From NCBI RefSeq assembly GCF_030247195.1, contig NC_080670.1, positions 98,244,666 to 98,308,665 of the forward strand: 64,000 nt of DNA, in the 5' to 3' direction. The DNA comes from Topomyia yanbarensis. Lineage: Eukaryota > Arthropoda > Insecta > Diptera > Culicidae. This document shows, piece after piece, positions 1 to 11,651 of this stretch (its first letter is position 1; each line of letters starts with the position of its first letter). A program made the position numbers and the translations under genes. The notes below the pieces were generated by a model, which saw only the letters and a program-made list of their open reading frames with translations, was not told where the DNA came from and searched no databases.

Positions 1-470
1 AGAGGAGTGAAAGGGTGAGCATCCAAGTCAGTCTCACACGGCATGTTAAGGGTGAGCACACAATTCAGCCTCACATGGTATGGTAGAAGCTAGCACAAAA
101 GTCAGCCTAGCAAGGAATGAAAAACGTGAGCACACATGTCAGCCTCGCATGGTATGTCAGAAGTGGGGCCTAAGAAAAATGTCCCACATGGGATGCCAGG
201 GGGAGTGACAAAGGTACAATAGAGTGGCACGATTGAGAGTGAATCAGGTGATAGAGTGAGCACCCAAGTCAGCCTCACATGGTATGGGTGGGGCGAGCAC
301 AAAAGTATGCCTAGCAAGGAATGAGTAAGGTGAGCACACAAGTCAGCCTCGCATGGAACGTAAAAGGTGAGCACAAAAGTCAGCCTCATGTGGGAGTGTT
401 TGAGAGTGAATCAAAGTGCGATTGAGAGAGCACCCAAGTAAGCCTCATACAGGATGTATGAACGCGTGAG
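1..470. repeat. 36-bp minisatellite with alternating variants
   Basis: Imperfect tandem units of about 36 bp share a core 'gagcaca(c/a)aagtcagcct' followed by 'cacatggtatg' or 'agcaaggaatg'. Clear unit starts lie near 15, 51, 91, 126, 258, 294, 330, 367 and 428. The two core variants alternate, which suggests a higher-order repeat. The array is cut by the window edge, so its full length is unknown. Reverse-strand frames across it are translation shadows. Confidence 0.85.
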
Positions 471-875
471 TGAGAGTGAATGAGTACATTTAGTACAGCC
501 ATCCCCCCAGAAATAATACCGAGAGGTAGTTCCTGGGAGGAATGATGGCGGAGCCCAATGGAGTTTAGTCGGTATTAATGGCTGGTCACCATTCGAGTCC
601 GACACGCCCCCAGTGCACCCCGTGTGGTAGATTGGACCCTACCAGTAGCACGTGTACTGGGCTAGGACATAAAGGTCTTCTCCATTGTAAAAAAAAATAT
701 GGAAAACAGCCTATTTTGGTATGGTGACTGTTCTTAACGACCAGTTGTTTGTATGGTCGAGCATGGAAAAACGACACTGGTTATGTTCGATATTATACCA
801 GGTAACGGTTGATTTATTGTTGAACAAACCATATTGAAAATGGTTTTTCAACGTTTGATTCAATGGTTGGCATTA
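471..875. other. Intergenic stretch with no recognised gene
   Basis: No supported coding sequence. A short A-run lies near 688, and the GCGGT-type repeat begins at the right edge after 'agggttcgtcgcgg'. Short frames here show no recognisable motif. Confidence 0.4.
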
Positions 876-1016
876 GGGTTCGTCGCGGTGCGGATGTGGA
901 CGGTAAATGGAGTATCCGCACTGCAACCGCATAAAAATAAAAAACCGCACCGCTTACCGCAACCGCACTTTATTTACCGCACCGCACCGCGCGGTAATGC
1001 GGTAAAATTTTTATAT
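876..1016. repeat. GCGGT-rich short repeat, copy 1
   Basis: Begins AGGGTTCGTCGCGG and continues as clusters of GCGGT/ACCGC pentamers to about 1008. The same start motif and pentamer clusters recur inside the palindrome at 2692-2848 and 5594-5750, so this is a dispersed family. Copy 1 lies outside the palindrome. No transposase or clear target-site duplication is visible. Confidence 0.65.
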
Positions 1017-1962
1017 TTTTGATAATGGTGTTGAAAAATTTTACATTTGTGTAACCATATATAACAAAATGTTATTCTTATTCACACGAAATTTAACTTT
1101 AAGAGACTCCTCAGAATGTAATGTTTATGAAAAAATCAACTTTTGCATTTTCTATTAATAAAATTCCATACATTTTAAGGCAAACATTATACATTCAAAA
1201 ACGTTCTACTGCAGTAATAGGAGAACTTTTATTTTAGCAACCCTTCAGTTAATTGAAAAATGTGGAATACAAATGTAATAAGAATGTAATGTTTTTGACA
1301 TATGAAAATGAAATGGATGATTTTCGCATTTACGTAGTAAACCACCTTTCATTCTTAACGGAATTTCACCAAAAAAAATTTAAAGTCGGAATACCAGTAC
1401 TTCTATATAGTAGCGCATATATTCCAATACAGTGAAATAAAAACATATTGTATTTCATTAATAAGAACGACGCCATATTTGACAAAAAAATTGCCTATAC
1501 ATTACATCTAATCAGGAGTCCGGTCTCAACCGGCACAGAATTATTGAACATTAGAAAAACTGCAAAAAATGTATGATTTGTAGCATACAGCAGAAATGAT
1601 TTTTAAAAATATGGGGTTTTACGGACAAAATATCCCAAAATTCTAACTTCCGCATTCTTCAAGAAACAGATGTATTATCATTCTAAAACTAAGATTGCTC
1701 CCTTTAAAAATGAATGAAGTGTAATTTTCTAAATGCTAGTTCGAAAGTTCTAGCATTTAATATATTTTCCTCCAATATTTTGCCAAAGAGCCAATGGCAA
1801 AAACTTCAATTGAAGTGAACGGGAGTCAAACTATGTGGTATTTGGCAACAAAAGCTTCAAAAAAGCTACAAAATAGTCTTGACTTAAAAATATTAGAACC
1901 TAATTTGGTGGAAAATTCTAGTAAATTTGAATGGAAGTACGCGAAAAAAAGTTATGTAGCAT
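1017..1962. other. AT-rich stretch, nothing recognised
   Basis: AT-rich sequence with only short chance frames (about 60 residues) that carry no recognisable motif. No inverted terminal repeats or tandem arrays seen. Confidence 0.4.
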
Positions 1963-2366
1963 TATGCTATATTTCACCCTAAGGAAGAAAATTTGGTAAA
2001 CACCAAAATTTCTCACTAGGGTGAAAATTTGTTGGTTAAACTAGTCTTTGCACTTGAGGACACAAATCCTTATTTCTTACACAGTTGCGTTTTGGTTTCG
2101 CCTCATCAGAAACCGACACTAACTTTATGTCGGAATAGATTAGCGCCGGCTTGACGCAAATCCACTAAAACTAAAACACACTTTGTGTTTCAATCGAACG
2201 ACTGATAAAACGTGATGTCCCGTCTGAGCAGAAGTTCTGTTTATGTCGATGAGACACAGTGAAGCCGAGACTTGTCTTGGCTTAGCAGGCCTACGCGAAA
2301 GCGCTATGCTATATTTCACCCTAAGGAGGAAAATTTGGTAAACACCAACATTTCTCACTAGGGTGA
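1963..2366. repeat. Paired 62-bp hairpin repeats flanking a spacer
   Basis: A 62-bp unit at 1963-2024 recurs in direct orientation at 2305-2366 with a few substitutions. Each unit is itself nearly palindromic: it opens with TTCACCCTA and closes with TAGGGTGA, with AAATTTGGT / ACCAAAATTT inside. The 280-bp spacer is GC-richer than its surroundings and unrecognised. The arrangement could be a small non-autonomous element with hairpin ends or a local duplication. Confidence 0.55.
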
Positions 2367-2691
2367 TCACGTTTGATCACGTGTTTACCAAATTGATATC
2401 GAAAACGATTCATAATTCCACGATTTCCTACAGATATCGAGAGAAGTGATTTACTTTTAAATTGGATTTAAGAGTAAACATGTATTGCTTTTAAATGATC
2501 TAATAATTTTGTCTCTATTTGGATCTTGCATTTTATGTATTTGAAATGGTTAGTTTGTGAAGTTTTACTGAGAAGTATAAAATAACTAGTCCAAAATATG
2601 TCGTAAAAATAATAGCGTCAAAATATTTCGGAAACAGCTAGATTTTCTTTCATTATCAATTAGAATAATCAAAATTATCACTTTATCATTT

Positions 2692-2848
2692 TTTTGCGGT
2701 GCGGTTGCGGTAAAACCGCGCGGTAAATGCTCTTTCCCGCACCGCTTTTGCGGGAAAAAGTGTCTCACCGCACCGCAGATTTAGCGGTGCGGGTGCGGTA
2801 AATACCGCGCTGTTGCGGTAATTACCGCAACCGCGACGAACCCTAGTT
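2692..2848. repeat. GCGGT-rich short repeat, copy 2 (left palindrome arm)
   Basis: Reverse-complement copy of the GCGGT-rich family, ending CCGCGACGAACCCT. It contains GCGGT, CCGCG and TTGCGG clusters that can pair with one another. It is mirrored at 5594-5750. Confidence 0.7.
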
Positions 2849-3016
2849 GGCATATGGTACACATTTATGCGGGATGCTGATTCTCTGTTCACCACTGTAT
2901 ATATTTTGATGACACGAAGGCTCTCGATTTCGTTATCAAAAAAACGTAGCACCCATTGACACGAAAGGAGGTGAAAATTTTCCGCAGCCGATTTTATCTC
3001 ATGATATTAACAGTAA

Positions 3017-3136
3017 TGCTGATTTCGTTTTTAGAATCGAGTCGCTCTAGGTTCGCTCTGACTTGTCACTTTTGTATGGGTTTTGTAAATATTAGAGCGA
3101 ACCTAGGGCGACTCTGATCTAAAACCGAAATCAGCA
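3017..3136. mobile_element. 120-bp MITE (left palindrome arm)
   Basis: Terminal inverted repeats of about 40 bp begin TGCTGATTTCG and end CGAAATCAGCA. The inner parts, GCTCTAGGTTCGCTCT and AGAGCGAACCTAGGGC, also pair. TAA flanks both ends (3014-3016 and 3137-3139), consistent with a 3-bp target duplication as made by PIF/Harbinger-type transposases. No coding capacity. Superfamily is inferred from the flank only. Confidence 0.7.
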
Positions 3137-4087
3137 TAAATCATAAAGAAGATATAACAGATGTCGGGACATAGGAAAGTCTAACACCTTGAGTTGGCAA
3201 GTTCTGACACCACTTCGGTATCGGTAGATCAAAAAGTTTCTGCAAGAGTATATCAAAATGCACAACCCCAGAAGACTACACAGAGCTCTCGTACATGCAC
3301 TAATTACGACACAATGTCGAAGTTTGCATCTGCCAACTGGAGGAAATACTGGAACTCGAAGTAAAACATATACCGCGTACAGCATGTTCGGACATTCTTC
3401 ATGGCTTTGGACACCAGGACCCATCCGTGATTCAGATACCTGACTGAGCTCGTGCAAATATACCGAATGCTGTTCGAAGAAGAAGCAAGTCCTTCGCCTA
3501 ATTCAACGGAGAAGTCTTCTACGATCCGGAATTTTCAATTTATATACTCGAGGACATTTGGACGATAATCGGGTGAGAGCTTTCCTTTTATTATTGTATT
3601 GTTAAAGTTGCCCTAATCAATGAATAATTTTCTAATTCACGGTTCATTTCGGAAAGCCGAGCGATACGCAAACTTTTTCAATTTAAATGAAGCGTATGTT
3701 TTTGATTTCTGCATTACACGGGCAAATAGAAAAATAACATGTTAAACTGGAAAATTGAACTACATTTTACTTGTTTTACTGATGTATAATCTATCCTCTA
3801 ATAGTATAAACGGGGATGAAGGTCATCAGTCTGTAATCTATCATAATATGTCGTGCTTACGCAACGCAGAGTACAATTTGTCAAATTTAGCTCTACTTAC
3901 AATAACTATTGCTGCTACAGTCAGCAGTGACGACAAGAAGGAGCATGAAGTGGGATATTTTGCTTTGTTTGCTACGAAGTTTGATGGCTAAGCATTGAAT
4001 TGGGTTAAATCTATTAAATATTTTTGCTAGATTAACTAACTAAAGTATTTATATTCACGTATATATCCCTAACGCTAATTACACTTA

Positions 4088-4354
<267 letters not shown>

Positions 4355-5305
4355 TAAGTGTAATTAGCGTTAGGGATATATACGTGAATATAAATACTTT
4401 AGTTAGTTAATCTAACAAAAATATTTAATAGATTTAACCCAATTCAATGCTTAGCCATCAAACTTCGTAGCAAACAAAGCAAAATATCCCACTTCATGCT
4501 CCTTCTTGTCGTCACTGCTGACTGTAGCAGCAATAGTTATTGTAAGTAGAGCTAAATTTGACAAATTGTACTCTACGTTGCGTAAGCACGACATATTATG
4601 ATAGATTACAGACTGATGACCTTCATCCCCGTTTATACTATTAGAGGATAGATTATACATCAGTAAAACAAGTAAAATGTAGTTCAATTTTCCAGTTTAA
4701 CATGTTATTTTTCTATTTGCCCGTGTAATGCAGAAATCAAAAACATACGCTTCATTTAAATTGAAAAAGTTTGCGTATCGCTCGGCTTTCCGAAATGAAC
4801 CGTGAATTAGAAAATTATTCATTGATTAGGGCAACTTTAACAATACAATAATAAAAGGAAAGCTCTCACCCGATTATCGTCCAAATGTCCTCGAGTATAT
4901 AAATTGAAAATTCCGGATCGTAGAAGACTTCTCCGTTGAATTAGGCGAAGGACTTGCTTCTTCTTCGAACAGCATTCGGTATATTTGCACGAGCTCAGTC
5001 AGGTATCTGAATCACGGATGGGTCCTGGTGTCCAAAGCCATGAAGAATGTCCGAACATGCTGTACGCGGTATATGTTTTACTTCGAGTTCCAGTATTTCC
5101 TCCAGTTGGCAGATGCAAACTTCGACATTGTGTCGTAATTAGTGCATGTACGAGAGCTCTGTGTAGTCTTCTGGGGTTGTGCATTTTGATATACTCTTGC
5201 AGAAACTTTTTGATCTACCGATACCGAAGTGGTGTCAGAACTTGCCAACTCAAGGTGTTAGACTTTCCTATGTCCCGACATCTGTTATATCTTCTTTATG
5301 ATTTA

Positions 5306-5425
5306 TGCTGATTTCGGTTTTAGATCAGAGTCGCCCTAGGTTCGCTCTAATATTTACAAAACCCATACAAAAGTGACAAGTCAGAGCGAACCTAGAGCGA
5401 CTCGATTCTAAAAACGAAATCAGCA
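5306..5425. mobile_element. Mirror copy of the 120-bp MITE (right arm)
   Basis: Reverse-complement image of 3017-3136 at the expected mirrored coordinates. It arose with the palindrome and is not an independent insertion. Confidence 0.7.
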
Positions 5426-5593
5426 TTACTGTTAATATCATGAGATAAAATCGGCTGCGGAAAATTTTCACCTCCTTTCGTGTCAATGGGTGCTACGTTT
5501 TTTTGATAACGAAATCGAGAGCCTTCGTGTCATCAAAATATATACAGTGGTGAACAGAGAATCAGCATCCCGCATAAATGTGTACCATATGCC

Positions 5594-5750
5594 AACTAGG
5601 GTTCGTCGCGGTTGCGGTAATTACCGCAACAGCGCGGTATTTACCGCACCCGCACCGCTAAATCTGCGGTGCGGTGAGACACTTTTTCCCGCAAAAGCGG
5701 TGCGGGAAAGAGCATTTATCGCGCGGTTTTACCGCAACCGCACCGCAAAA
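5594..5750. repeat. GCGGT-rich short repeat, copy 3 (right palindrome arm)
   Basis: Mirror of 2692-2848; begins AGGGTTCGTCGCGG, the same start as copy 1 at 876. One visible difference from the left arm changes an ACC codon to ATC in the shadow frame. Confidence 0.7.
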
Positions 5751-5825
5751 AAATGATAAAGTGATAATTTTGATTATTCTAATTGATAATGAAAGAAAAT
5801 CTAGCTGTTTCCGAAATATTTTGAA

Positions 5826-6325
5826 NNNNNNNNNNNNNNNNNNNNNNNNNNNNNNNNNNNNNNNNNNNNNNNNNNNNNNNNNNNNNNNNNNNNNNNNNNN
5901 NNNNNNNNNNNNNNNNNNNNNNNNNNNNNNNNNNNNNNNNNNNNNNNNNNNNNNNNNNNNNNNNNNNNNNNNNNNNNNNNNNNNNNNNNNNNNNNNNNNN
6001 NNNNNNNNNNNNNNNNNNNNNNNNNNNNNNNNNNNNNNNNNNNNNNNNNNNNNNNNNNNNNNNNNNNNNNNNNNNNNNNNNNNNNNNNNNNNNNNNNNNN
6101 NNNNNNNNNNNNNNNNNNNNNNNNNNNNNNNNNNNNNNNNNNNNNNNNNNNNNNNNNNNNNNNNNNNNNNNNNNNNNNNNNNNNNNNNNNNNNNNNNNNN
6201 NNNNNNNNNNNNNNNNNNNNNNNNNNNNNNNNNNNNNNNNNNNNNNNNNNNNNNNNNNNNNNNNNNNNNNNNNNNNNNNNNNNNNNNNNNNNNNNNNNNN
6301 NNNNNNNNNNNNNNNNNNNNNNNNN
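5826..6325. other. Assembly gap (500 N)
   Basis: Exactly 500 consecutive N. The round length suggests a placeholder, so true distance is unknown. The gap begins where the right palindrome arm ends; the sequence resuming at 6326 does not match the left-arm flank near 2600. Confidence 0.99.
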
Positions 6326-7181
6326 TTCTGTATCACCACTGAATCACAATGCACATATAGGATAACCAGATTTGTTTAGAAAATATCGAAAAAATACCAA
6401 ACATGGTTGTCCCATCCCATAAGGCTCAATGAAAATGTAAATTTTGAGCAGCGTTTTTCTCGGCTTGCTATTTTTCATTATGGGACTCTTATGCTTTTAT
6501 GGGCAGTGTACTACTCCCTCATTATTTTATATGAAGAGTAAACTGAACGAATTTGTATTCGAAAGGTTCAAACCAGCAATAAGAACGTAGGGAAACGTAC
6601 ATCTGCAAAAACAAACACGGACATTTAAAAACTACAGCCATTTTCAAAATCTCTCTCGATTTAGCAGAAGCTTTTACTAGATCGAACAATCGACTAATGA
6701 TACATATGCATACTATGCTGAATTATGCTCTCCAAAATGTGATTTTGTGTAAAGGTTTGGGAGAAAAGTTCTTCATTCAAACATAGAATGAAGAATTTTG
6801 CTCCCAAACATTTACGGAAAATCACCTATAATTCTCACAAGCTGACATCAGCAGCCTGGTAAATATAAACATTTGAATTGTGCGTTTATTTCCCCGGCAA
6901 GCAGTTTATCGTCTATTTATTCTTCATTAGTGGGAGGGTAACCAAATTTTCACCTCTCAAGAACTTGCGAAAAGCTACTGACAATGCAGTATGGAAGCTC
7001 CACCTCAACGGCATCCCTTATTATTGAACGCCCAGGCAGTTTAGTAACTATAATAACATATCGGAAAGAATGAAATATTCAAACCAACAGTCAGACTATA
7101 GAAATCATCAATGGGGAAACACGTGGCTGCAACCATGCGGTAGCATGCGGCTAACCGATATTTCCATATCAACATTTGAAT
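6326..7181. other. AT-rich stretch, nothing recognised
   Basis: No coding sequence I can support. One imperfect inverted pair is visible around 6730-6830 ('gtgattttgtgtaaaggtttgggag' region against 'ctcccaaacatttacggaaaatcac'), which may be a degenerate MITE. Confidence 0.4.
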
Positions 7182-7376
7182 AGGGCTAATAAGATTTGTA
7201 AACAAACTTTTGTTTTGCTAAGTTCTCCTAATTTGTTATCATTTCAACACAGAAAACATTTGAAATTGATTCTACCAAGGATAAAGATGTTGATTCATGT
7301 GTATTTTTCATGAAATTCAACTCGGTAGCGGAATAATGAGCGAAATAAGTTTGTTTACACAAGTCTCATTAGCCCT
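7182..7376. mobile_element. 195-bp MITE with AGGGCTAAT termini
   Basis: Inverted terminal repeats of about 28 bp: left AGGGCTAATAAGA, right TCTCATTAGCCCT, each with an inner AAACAAACTT / AAGTTTGTTT pair. TTTGAA occurs at both borders (7175-7180, one base before the left end, and 7377-7382). This suggests a target-site duplication of about 6-8 bp, which would fit an hAT-like source, though the exact ends are uncertain. No coding capacity. Confidence 0.7.
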
Positions 7377-7444
7377 TTTGAAGAATTACTATTGATTTGT
7401 GATTTCTTACCTGTTTCACCATTGTGCTATGATCGGTGTAAAGT

Positions 7445-7669
7445 CAGACCGGACTAAGTAGCAAAATCTCAAAAGAAGAGAAAATGATAGGATTGAATCA
7501 AAAATTTCTTCTTCAGCTACATTTCATTTGCGCCAGATTTGAAAAATATTATCATTAGCATGAATTATGAAATGATTCCATTGCGGATAATACCGTAAAG
7601 AATGCAAAGATTCAATCTTTGTACACGTTTTGCTCTGTATCAATGTAATATCGCTTAGTCCGGTCTGGC
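7445..7669. mobile_element. 225-bp MITE with CAGACCGGACTAAG termini
   Basis: The left end CAGACCGGACTAAG is mirrored by CTTAGTCCGGTCTGG at the right end. Weaker pairing extends outward to 'cggt' on each side. No coding capacity and no clear target duplication. It lies about 70 bp from the preceding MITE but belongs to another family. Confidence 0.7.
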
Positions 7670-9047
7670 ATAAAACCGACATCTTGCATGCGCGTGCGCT
7701 TTGTATTCATTTTCACTGAAGTTAGAATGGACATACGGCATTTGGTAGAAATGCGGCTGCAAATATGGGTATTTCATCAACTTTACTAAAATATGAATAA
7801 CTCGTAAACGAAGCATTGTAGCTATATAATGTAAGCGAACGAAAAATTCTACACAAAACAGGCTACAATCCTATGCAATAATATGGGGTACTTTTGAATA
7901 AAATATCGGAGATATTTTGGTTCGAACTGGAAAATGCTAGCCGTGAGTAACCATCAACATTTTAAAATTTTAGTTATACCAAAAAATAGCTTAATTCCTT
8001 GCGCAACTTTACACGAGAGGGATTGTTGATATCTTTTACGTAAAAGTTTTAAAAATTCGAGAAAGTGCCGCAGCCGATCCTGTAACCTTTCGCCTTAAAT
8101 GCGGACGAAAGTTTTTTATTTCCCATTTCCAGAAATATGATCAAAAACATGTAATCTATTATTAACGCCAAAACGGCTTATTTTAGGTCAATAGTATCTT
8201 CGGAGAATTTAATGGAGGCAATATGCCTTTTCTTTTGATATTGTGCTTTTGCCGGCGTCGGCGGTAAAACATGATGATGAGTTATGTTCTACCATAGACC
8301 ATGCGGTAGACTTGGGTGCAACGGCCAACTCCTACTCTGCAGAAGGCAAAGAATTCTTCACATTTCCTTTCGATCATGCCCATATGAGCCTGCCTAGTTC
8401 TAGTTTTCCGTTCTAAGTTTATAACTGCTTCGCTCTAGAATACCTATCCGTCTTTCAATTTCATTGCTTTCGTTTCTCTTAGTCTCAAATTTGCCGAAAG
8501 TAGCCAACAAAATCGATACAGTAAAACGAATTTTGTATTTCATTTTTCTATCTACAACCGCTAGAAATAATCACCGAACACTTCCAAGTTGTCTGGAAGG
8601 AACTTGATAACTTATCAGTGTAAAAATGTTTATTTGTGCGAACCTTCTGACTGCAATTTTTCTAACTTATAACCATCGGATCGATCTGAAACATATCGAA
8701 AAAAGCGAAATAAATAACTCCAAGCAACGCCGTAGCCAAGAGAATGTTTTGGAGTTTAACACCATACAACCCCCCCCCCCCCACTCCACCCAAAAAAAAT
8801 ATTGGATTGAAGTTGAAAATTTATTGATGCTGACTAGATTTCAAAATCCTGCCTGAAAACATTCCAATACAAAATTCCAGAGTTCAATCATAATCCTCAA
8901 ATTTCTTTTCAAATTGAGCTCGCTTTTGTAGAGGTGTACTGTAATAAGGGTCTTTATTTAATAGTAAGCGAAGTTAAAATTGATTTAATGTCTATGAAAC
9001 ATAGAACTGCTCACCAAAAAAATGCATAACTTTCAACATTTGCTAAA
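7670..9047. other. Stretch without supported genes
   Basis: A C-run lies at 8770-8783. Short frames such as 8626-8856 (76 residues) have no recognisable motif, and the C-run crosses this one. I see no TIRs, tandem arrays or retroelement motifs. Confidence 0.4.
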
Positions 9048-9540
9048 AATGTTTTTGCCTTTCTCATTCACTCTAAAATTCGTCAATCTAATCCCGACCT
9101 GGAGGGCCGAGTGTCGTATGCCAATCGACTCAGTTCGTCGAGATCGTAAAATGTCTGTGTGTATGTATGTGTGTATGTGGAAAAAATGTGACCTCTGTTT
9201 CTCAGAGATGGCTAAACCGATTTGCACAAAGTTAGTCTCAAATGAAAGGTACAACCTTCCCATCGGTTGCTATTGAATTTTTTTTATTGATTGGACTTCT
9301 GGTTCCGGAGTTACGAGTTGAAGAGTGCAAACACACAGCAAATTCCCATATAAAGTGAAATGAAAAATTTTCAAAATCAAATATGTATTTTTGATGCCAA
9401 ATGATTTTAAAATGCATGAAACATTGAGATGTTTGACAAAAATTGACTTTTTTCGACTTTGGTACATTTTTGCCTTTCTCATATAGAAAGGTTATGCAAT
9501 CACTCTAAAAATCGTCAATCATACCGGCCCGGAGCGAGTA
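9048..9540. repeat. Mosquito interspersed repeat, 1.2 copies
   Basis: Contains CAGTTCGTCGAGATCG, then a TGTATG-rich segment, then a 'cagagatggctaaaccgattt' block and TTCCGGAGTTACGAG. I recall this arrangement as a very common culicine repeat. The start motif 'tttttgcctttctcat' recurs at about 9467 with GGTTATGCAATCACTC and CGGCCCGGAG, so a second truncated copy follows head to tail. Identification is from memory, not a search. A G-run sits at 9549-9561. Confidence 0.6.
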
Positions 9541-9760
9541 TGCAGTGAGGGGCCGGGGGGGGGGAGTGCTACTTTAAAATTAAAACTAGTTTAAAATTTC
9601 TTAACAAGTTGAAAATTTTCGGCAGGACCTGGATCTCCCGGATCTTTCTCCATGATCCGCCGCTGGTTTCAAGCGATGTTTCAGTATCACATAGTATCTC
9701 AAGATCGTGGCTGTCGATCCGTTGTGTGTATGTGCAAATCGTACTGAACATGTAATATTC
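9541..9760. other. Short spacer, nothing recognised
   Basis: No supported feature apart from the G-run at its left edge; the 537-bp inverted repeat begins at its right edge. Confidence 0.3.
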
Positions 9761-10297
9761 CACGGTGTTCCTAAAACCGTTATTAACAAAAAAATGACCA
9801 TAAATTTGTCATACGGCATTCGATCCACAGTATCCAAGCATCTTCTCAGTGAATTTCAAAATGATCCATCGAGGGATTCGAGAGAAATTGCAATTTGAAG
9901 TTTTATGACACGTTTCATAAGGCTACCAGCAAACACCCACGGGTTTGGTCCTATCTCTACAAACAAAGTTTTTTTTGTCTACTTATTTAGTACATGGCAT
10001 TCGAAAGATATAGTAATCAAGTATATCCCCTGCAAGTTTGAAAATATTTCATTGACGGAATCGAAATTTATAACGGTTTGGATGTGGTATGCGGTCATAG
10101 ATGGGTTTTCTATCAGACTTCAAGCGTGAATCCATGTTTGTCCATTGACTATTTAGATCGTTTATACGTGTCGCGGTTTTTAAAGGAAGACCTTACCATT
10201 TAATTACTTAAATATAATGTACAAAAGGTGTTATTTATATGGTGCACTGAAAAAATATGAAAATAGGGTTGTCTACCATACGTTAAATATAATGTGA
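9761..10297 (+). repeat. 537-bp dispersed repeat, copy 1
   Basis: From CACGGTGTTCCTAAAACCG to TTAAATATAATGTG this stretch is a diverged reverse complement of 31477-32013. Both copies are 537 bp long, with scattered substitutions. Shared landmarks include TACCAGCAAACACCCACGGG and CAATGGACAAACATGG. The frames in it (for example 9707-9898) are not conserved as protein. Element class is unknown. Confidence 0.85.
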
Positions 10298-11651
10298 ACA
10301 AGGATAGGAAGAATCGCATCGTTTTACGCTCACTCAAGGCTCATGCGCACTCACCTACCTCCAATGCTTTATTCTGTTTTTCTTGTTTATGAGTGTCCGA
10401 TCGGCCAAAGCCAAGTGAATATGGTATCTCACATGTTCGTATTTTTTCACTCTTACGATCACCTTGGATGGCTGCGATTTAGGTTCTTTCCGATGCATGT
10501 TCGGAATTGTATCCGAACAATGATGATCGGATCCGTTCGGCAATGCGATTCTTCCTCAAAAATTTGGATCGCGATCTATGTTCGCCTAAATCGAAAATCG
10601 GTTCAATTCCCACCGCATGCGAGCGGGAGCGGTGCTTGCGATAGTTTGCATTGACGCTGCCGCGATGTTTTGTATCGATGGAGTGGTGTAGTGTCAGTGG
10701 AGTGCATGTGCGTGTTTGTAATTTGCTAAGCGAGCAGATTGTCCCTTTGTATATCGTTCATATTCCACATAGGACTTTACGCGTTCAATATTTTTATATA
10801 TTATAATATTTTTATATGTTATACCACAATGGATTATTGAACGCTTAAGAGGCGCTAATCATTAACAGACTTTGGAGTTTTTATTTTCAAGACAGTTTGA
10901 TGTTTTGCATAATTTGTAGTATGATAGAACAGTAAGTTGACTTTGTGGCCAAGCCGGGGTGCGTGGAATCGGTTTCTTTCACTAGGCTGTTCACAGTGAT
11001 GTCATGTGGGTCTAATTCGGAATGATGAGCGGTCAATAATGGATTTGGAGCGTGATGTTCCGGGTACGACGATTTATCCATCTGTTCTAAATATTGTTTT
11101 CCCGATGTTTTGATTGCTTATGCTTTTTGTCGTGCTTTTTGTTTTTCCTGCTGTCAATCATCATATATACTAGTAAATAATGTTTGATCTTGTTTGTGTT
11201 CCATATTAGCGGTCCTTACACGTTCAGTTGTTTTGTCAATACTGGAGTGTATTGACAAGGTTTTTCAACGTGTAATGGAATGGAGGAAGTATTGACGATA
11301 TGTGTTTTTTTATCTTTCTTGATGGCTGTTCAATGATAGTACAGTAAGATTCCGTTTTTGGCACATTCCGATTTGTGCATGCTCCCTTTTCGGTACACTC
11401 AGATTTTGGCAACAAATGGGTTCCGTTTTTGGCAACATTATTGTTGTACATAATAGGTCTTTTAAAAATGTGCAATAGATATTTTTTGTATCAATTGATA
11501 TCACATTTTACTTTATTTCCAAACATGGGAGTCATATTACCCTCAAAGGCGCAAATAATTTTTTTTAACTTTTGTGAAAATTGTTTCATAATTTCAATAC
11601 TTTCCTGTGATGTTTTGCGTAATATTGTTTAAAAACAGCGTTATGCATTTA
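10298..11651. other. Stretch with two short hairpins, no gene
   Basis: Hairpin A pairs GCGTTCAAT (10781-10789) with ATTGAACGC (10836-10844) around a TATATTATAATA-rich loop. Hairpin B (11217-11275) pairs TTACACGTT with AACGTGTAA and TTGTCAATAC with GTATTGACAA. Hairpin B is MITE-sized but has no clear target duplication. The 103-residue frame at 10343-10654 has no recognisable domain. Confidence 0.5.

Noticed and set aside
3131..3457. 108-residue minus-strand frame, conserved in both palindrome arms
   Set aside because: The second copy is simply its mirror image. Duplication by the palindrome explains the conservation, and no domain or codon signal is visible.
5674..6354. Long open frames crossing the N run
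   Set aside because: Most residues are unknown; the length comes from the gap, not from sequence.
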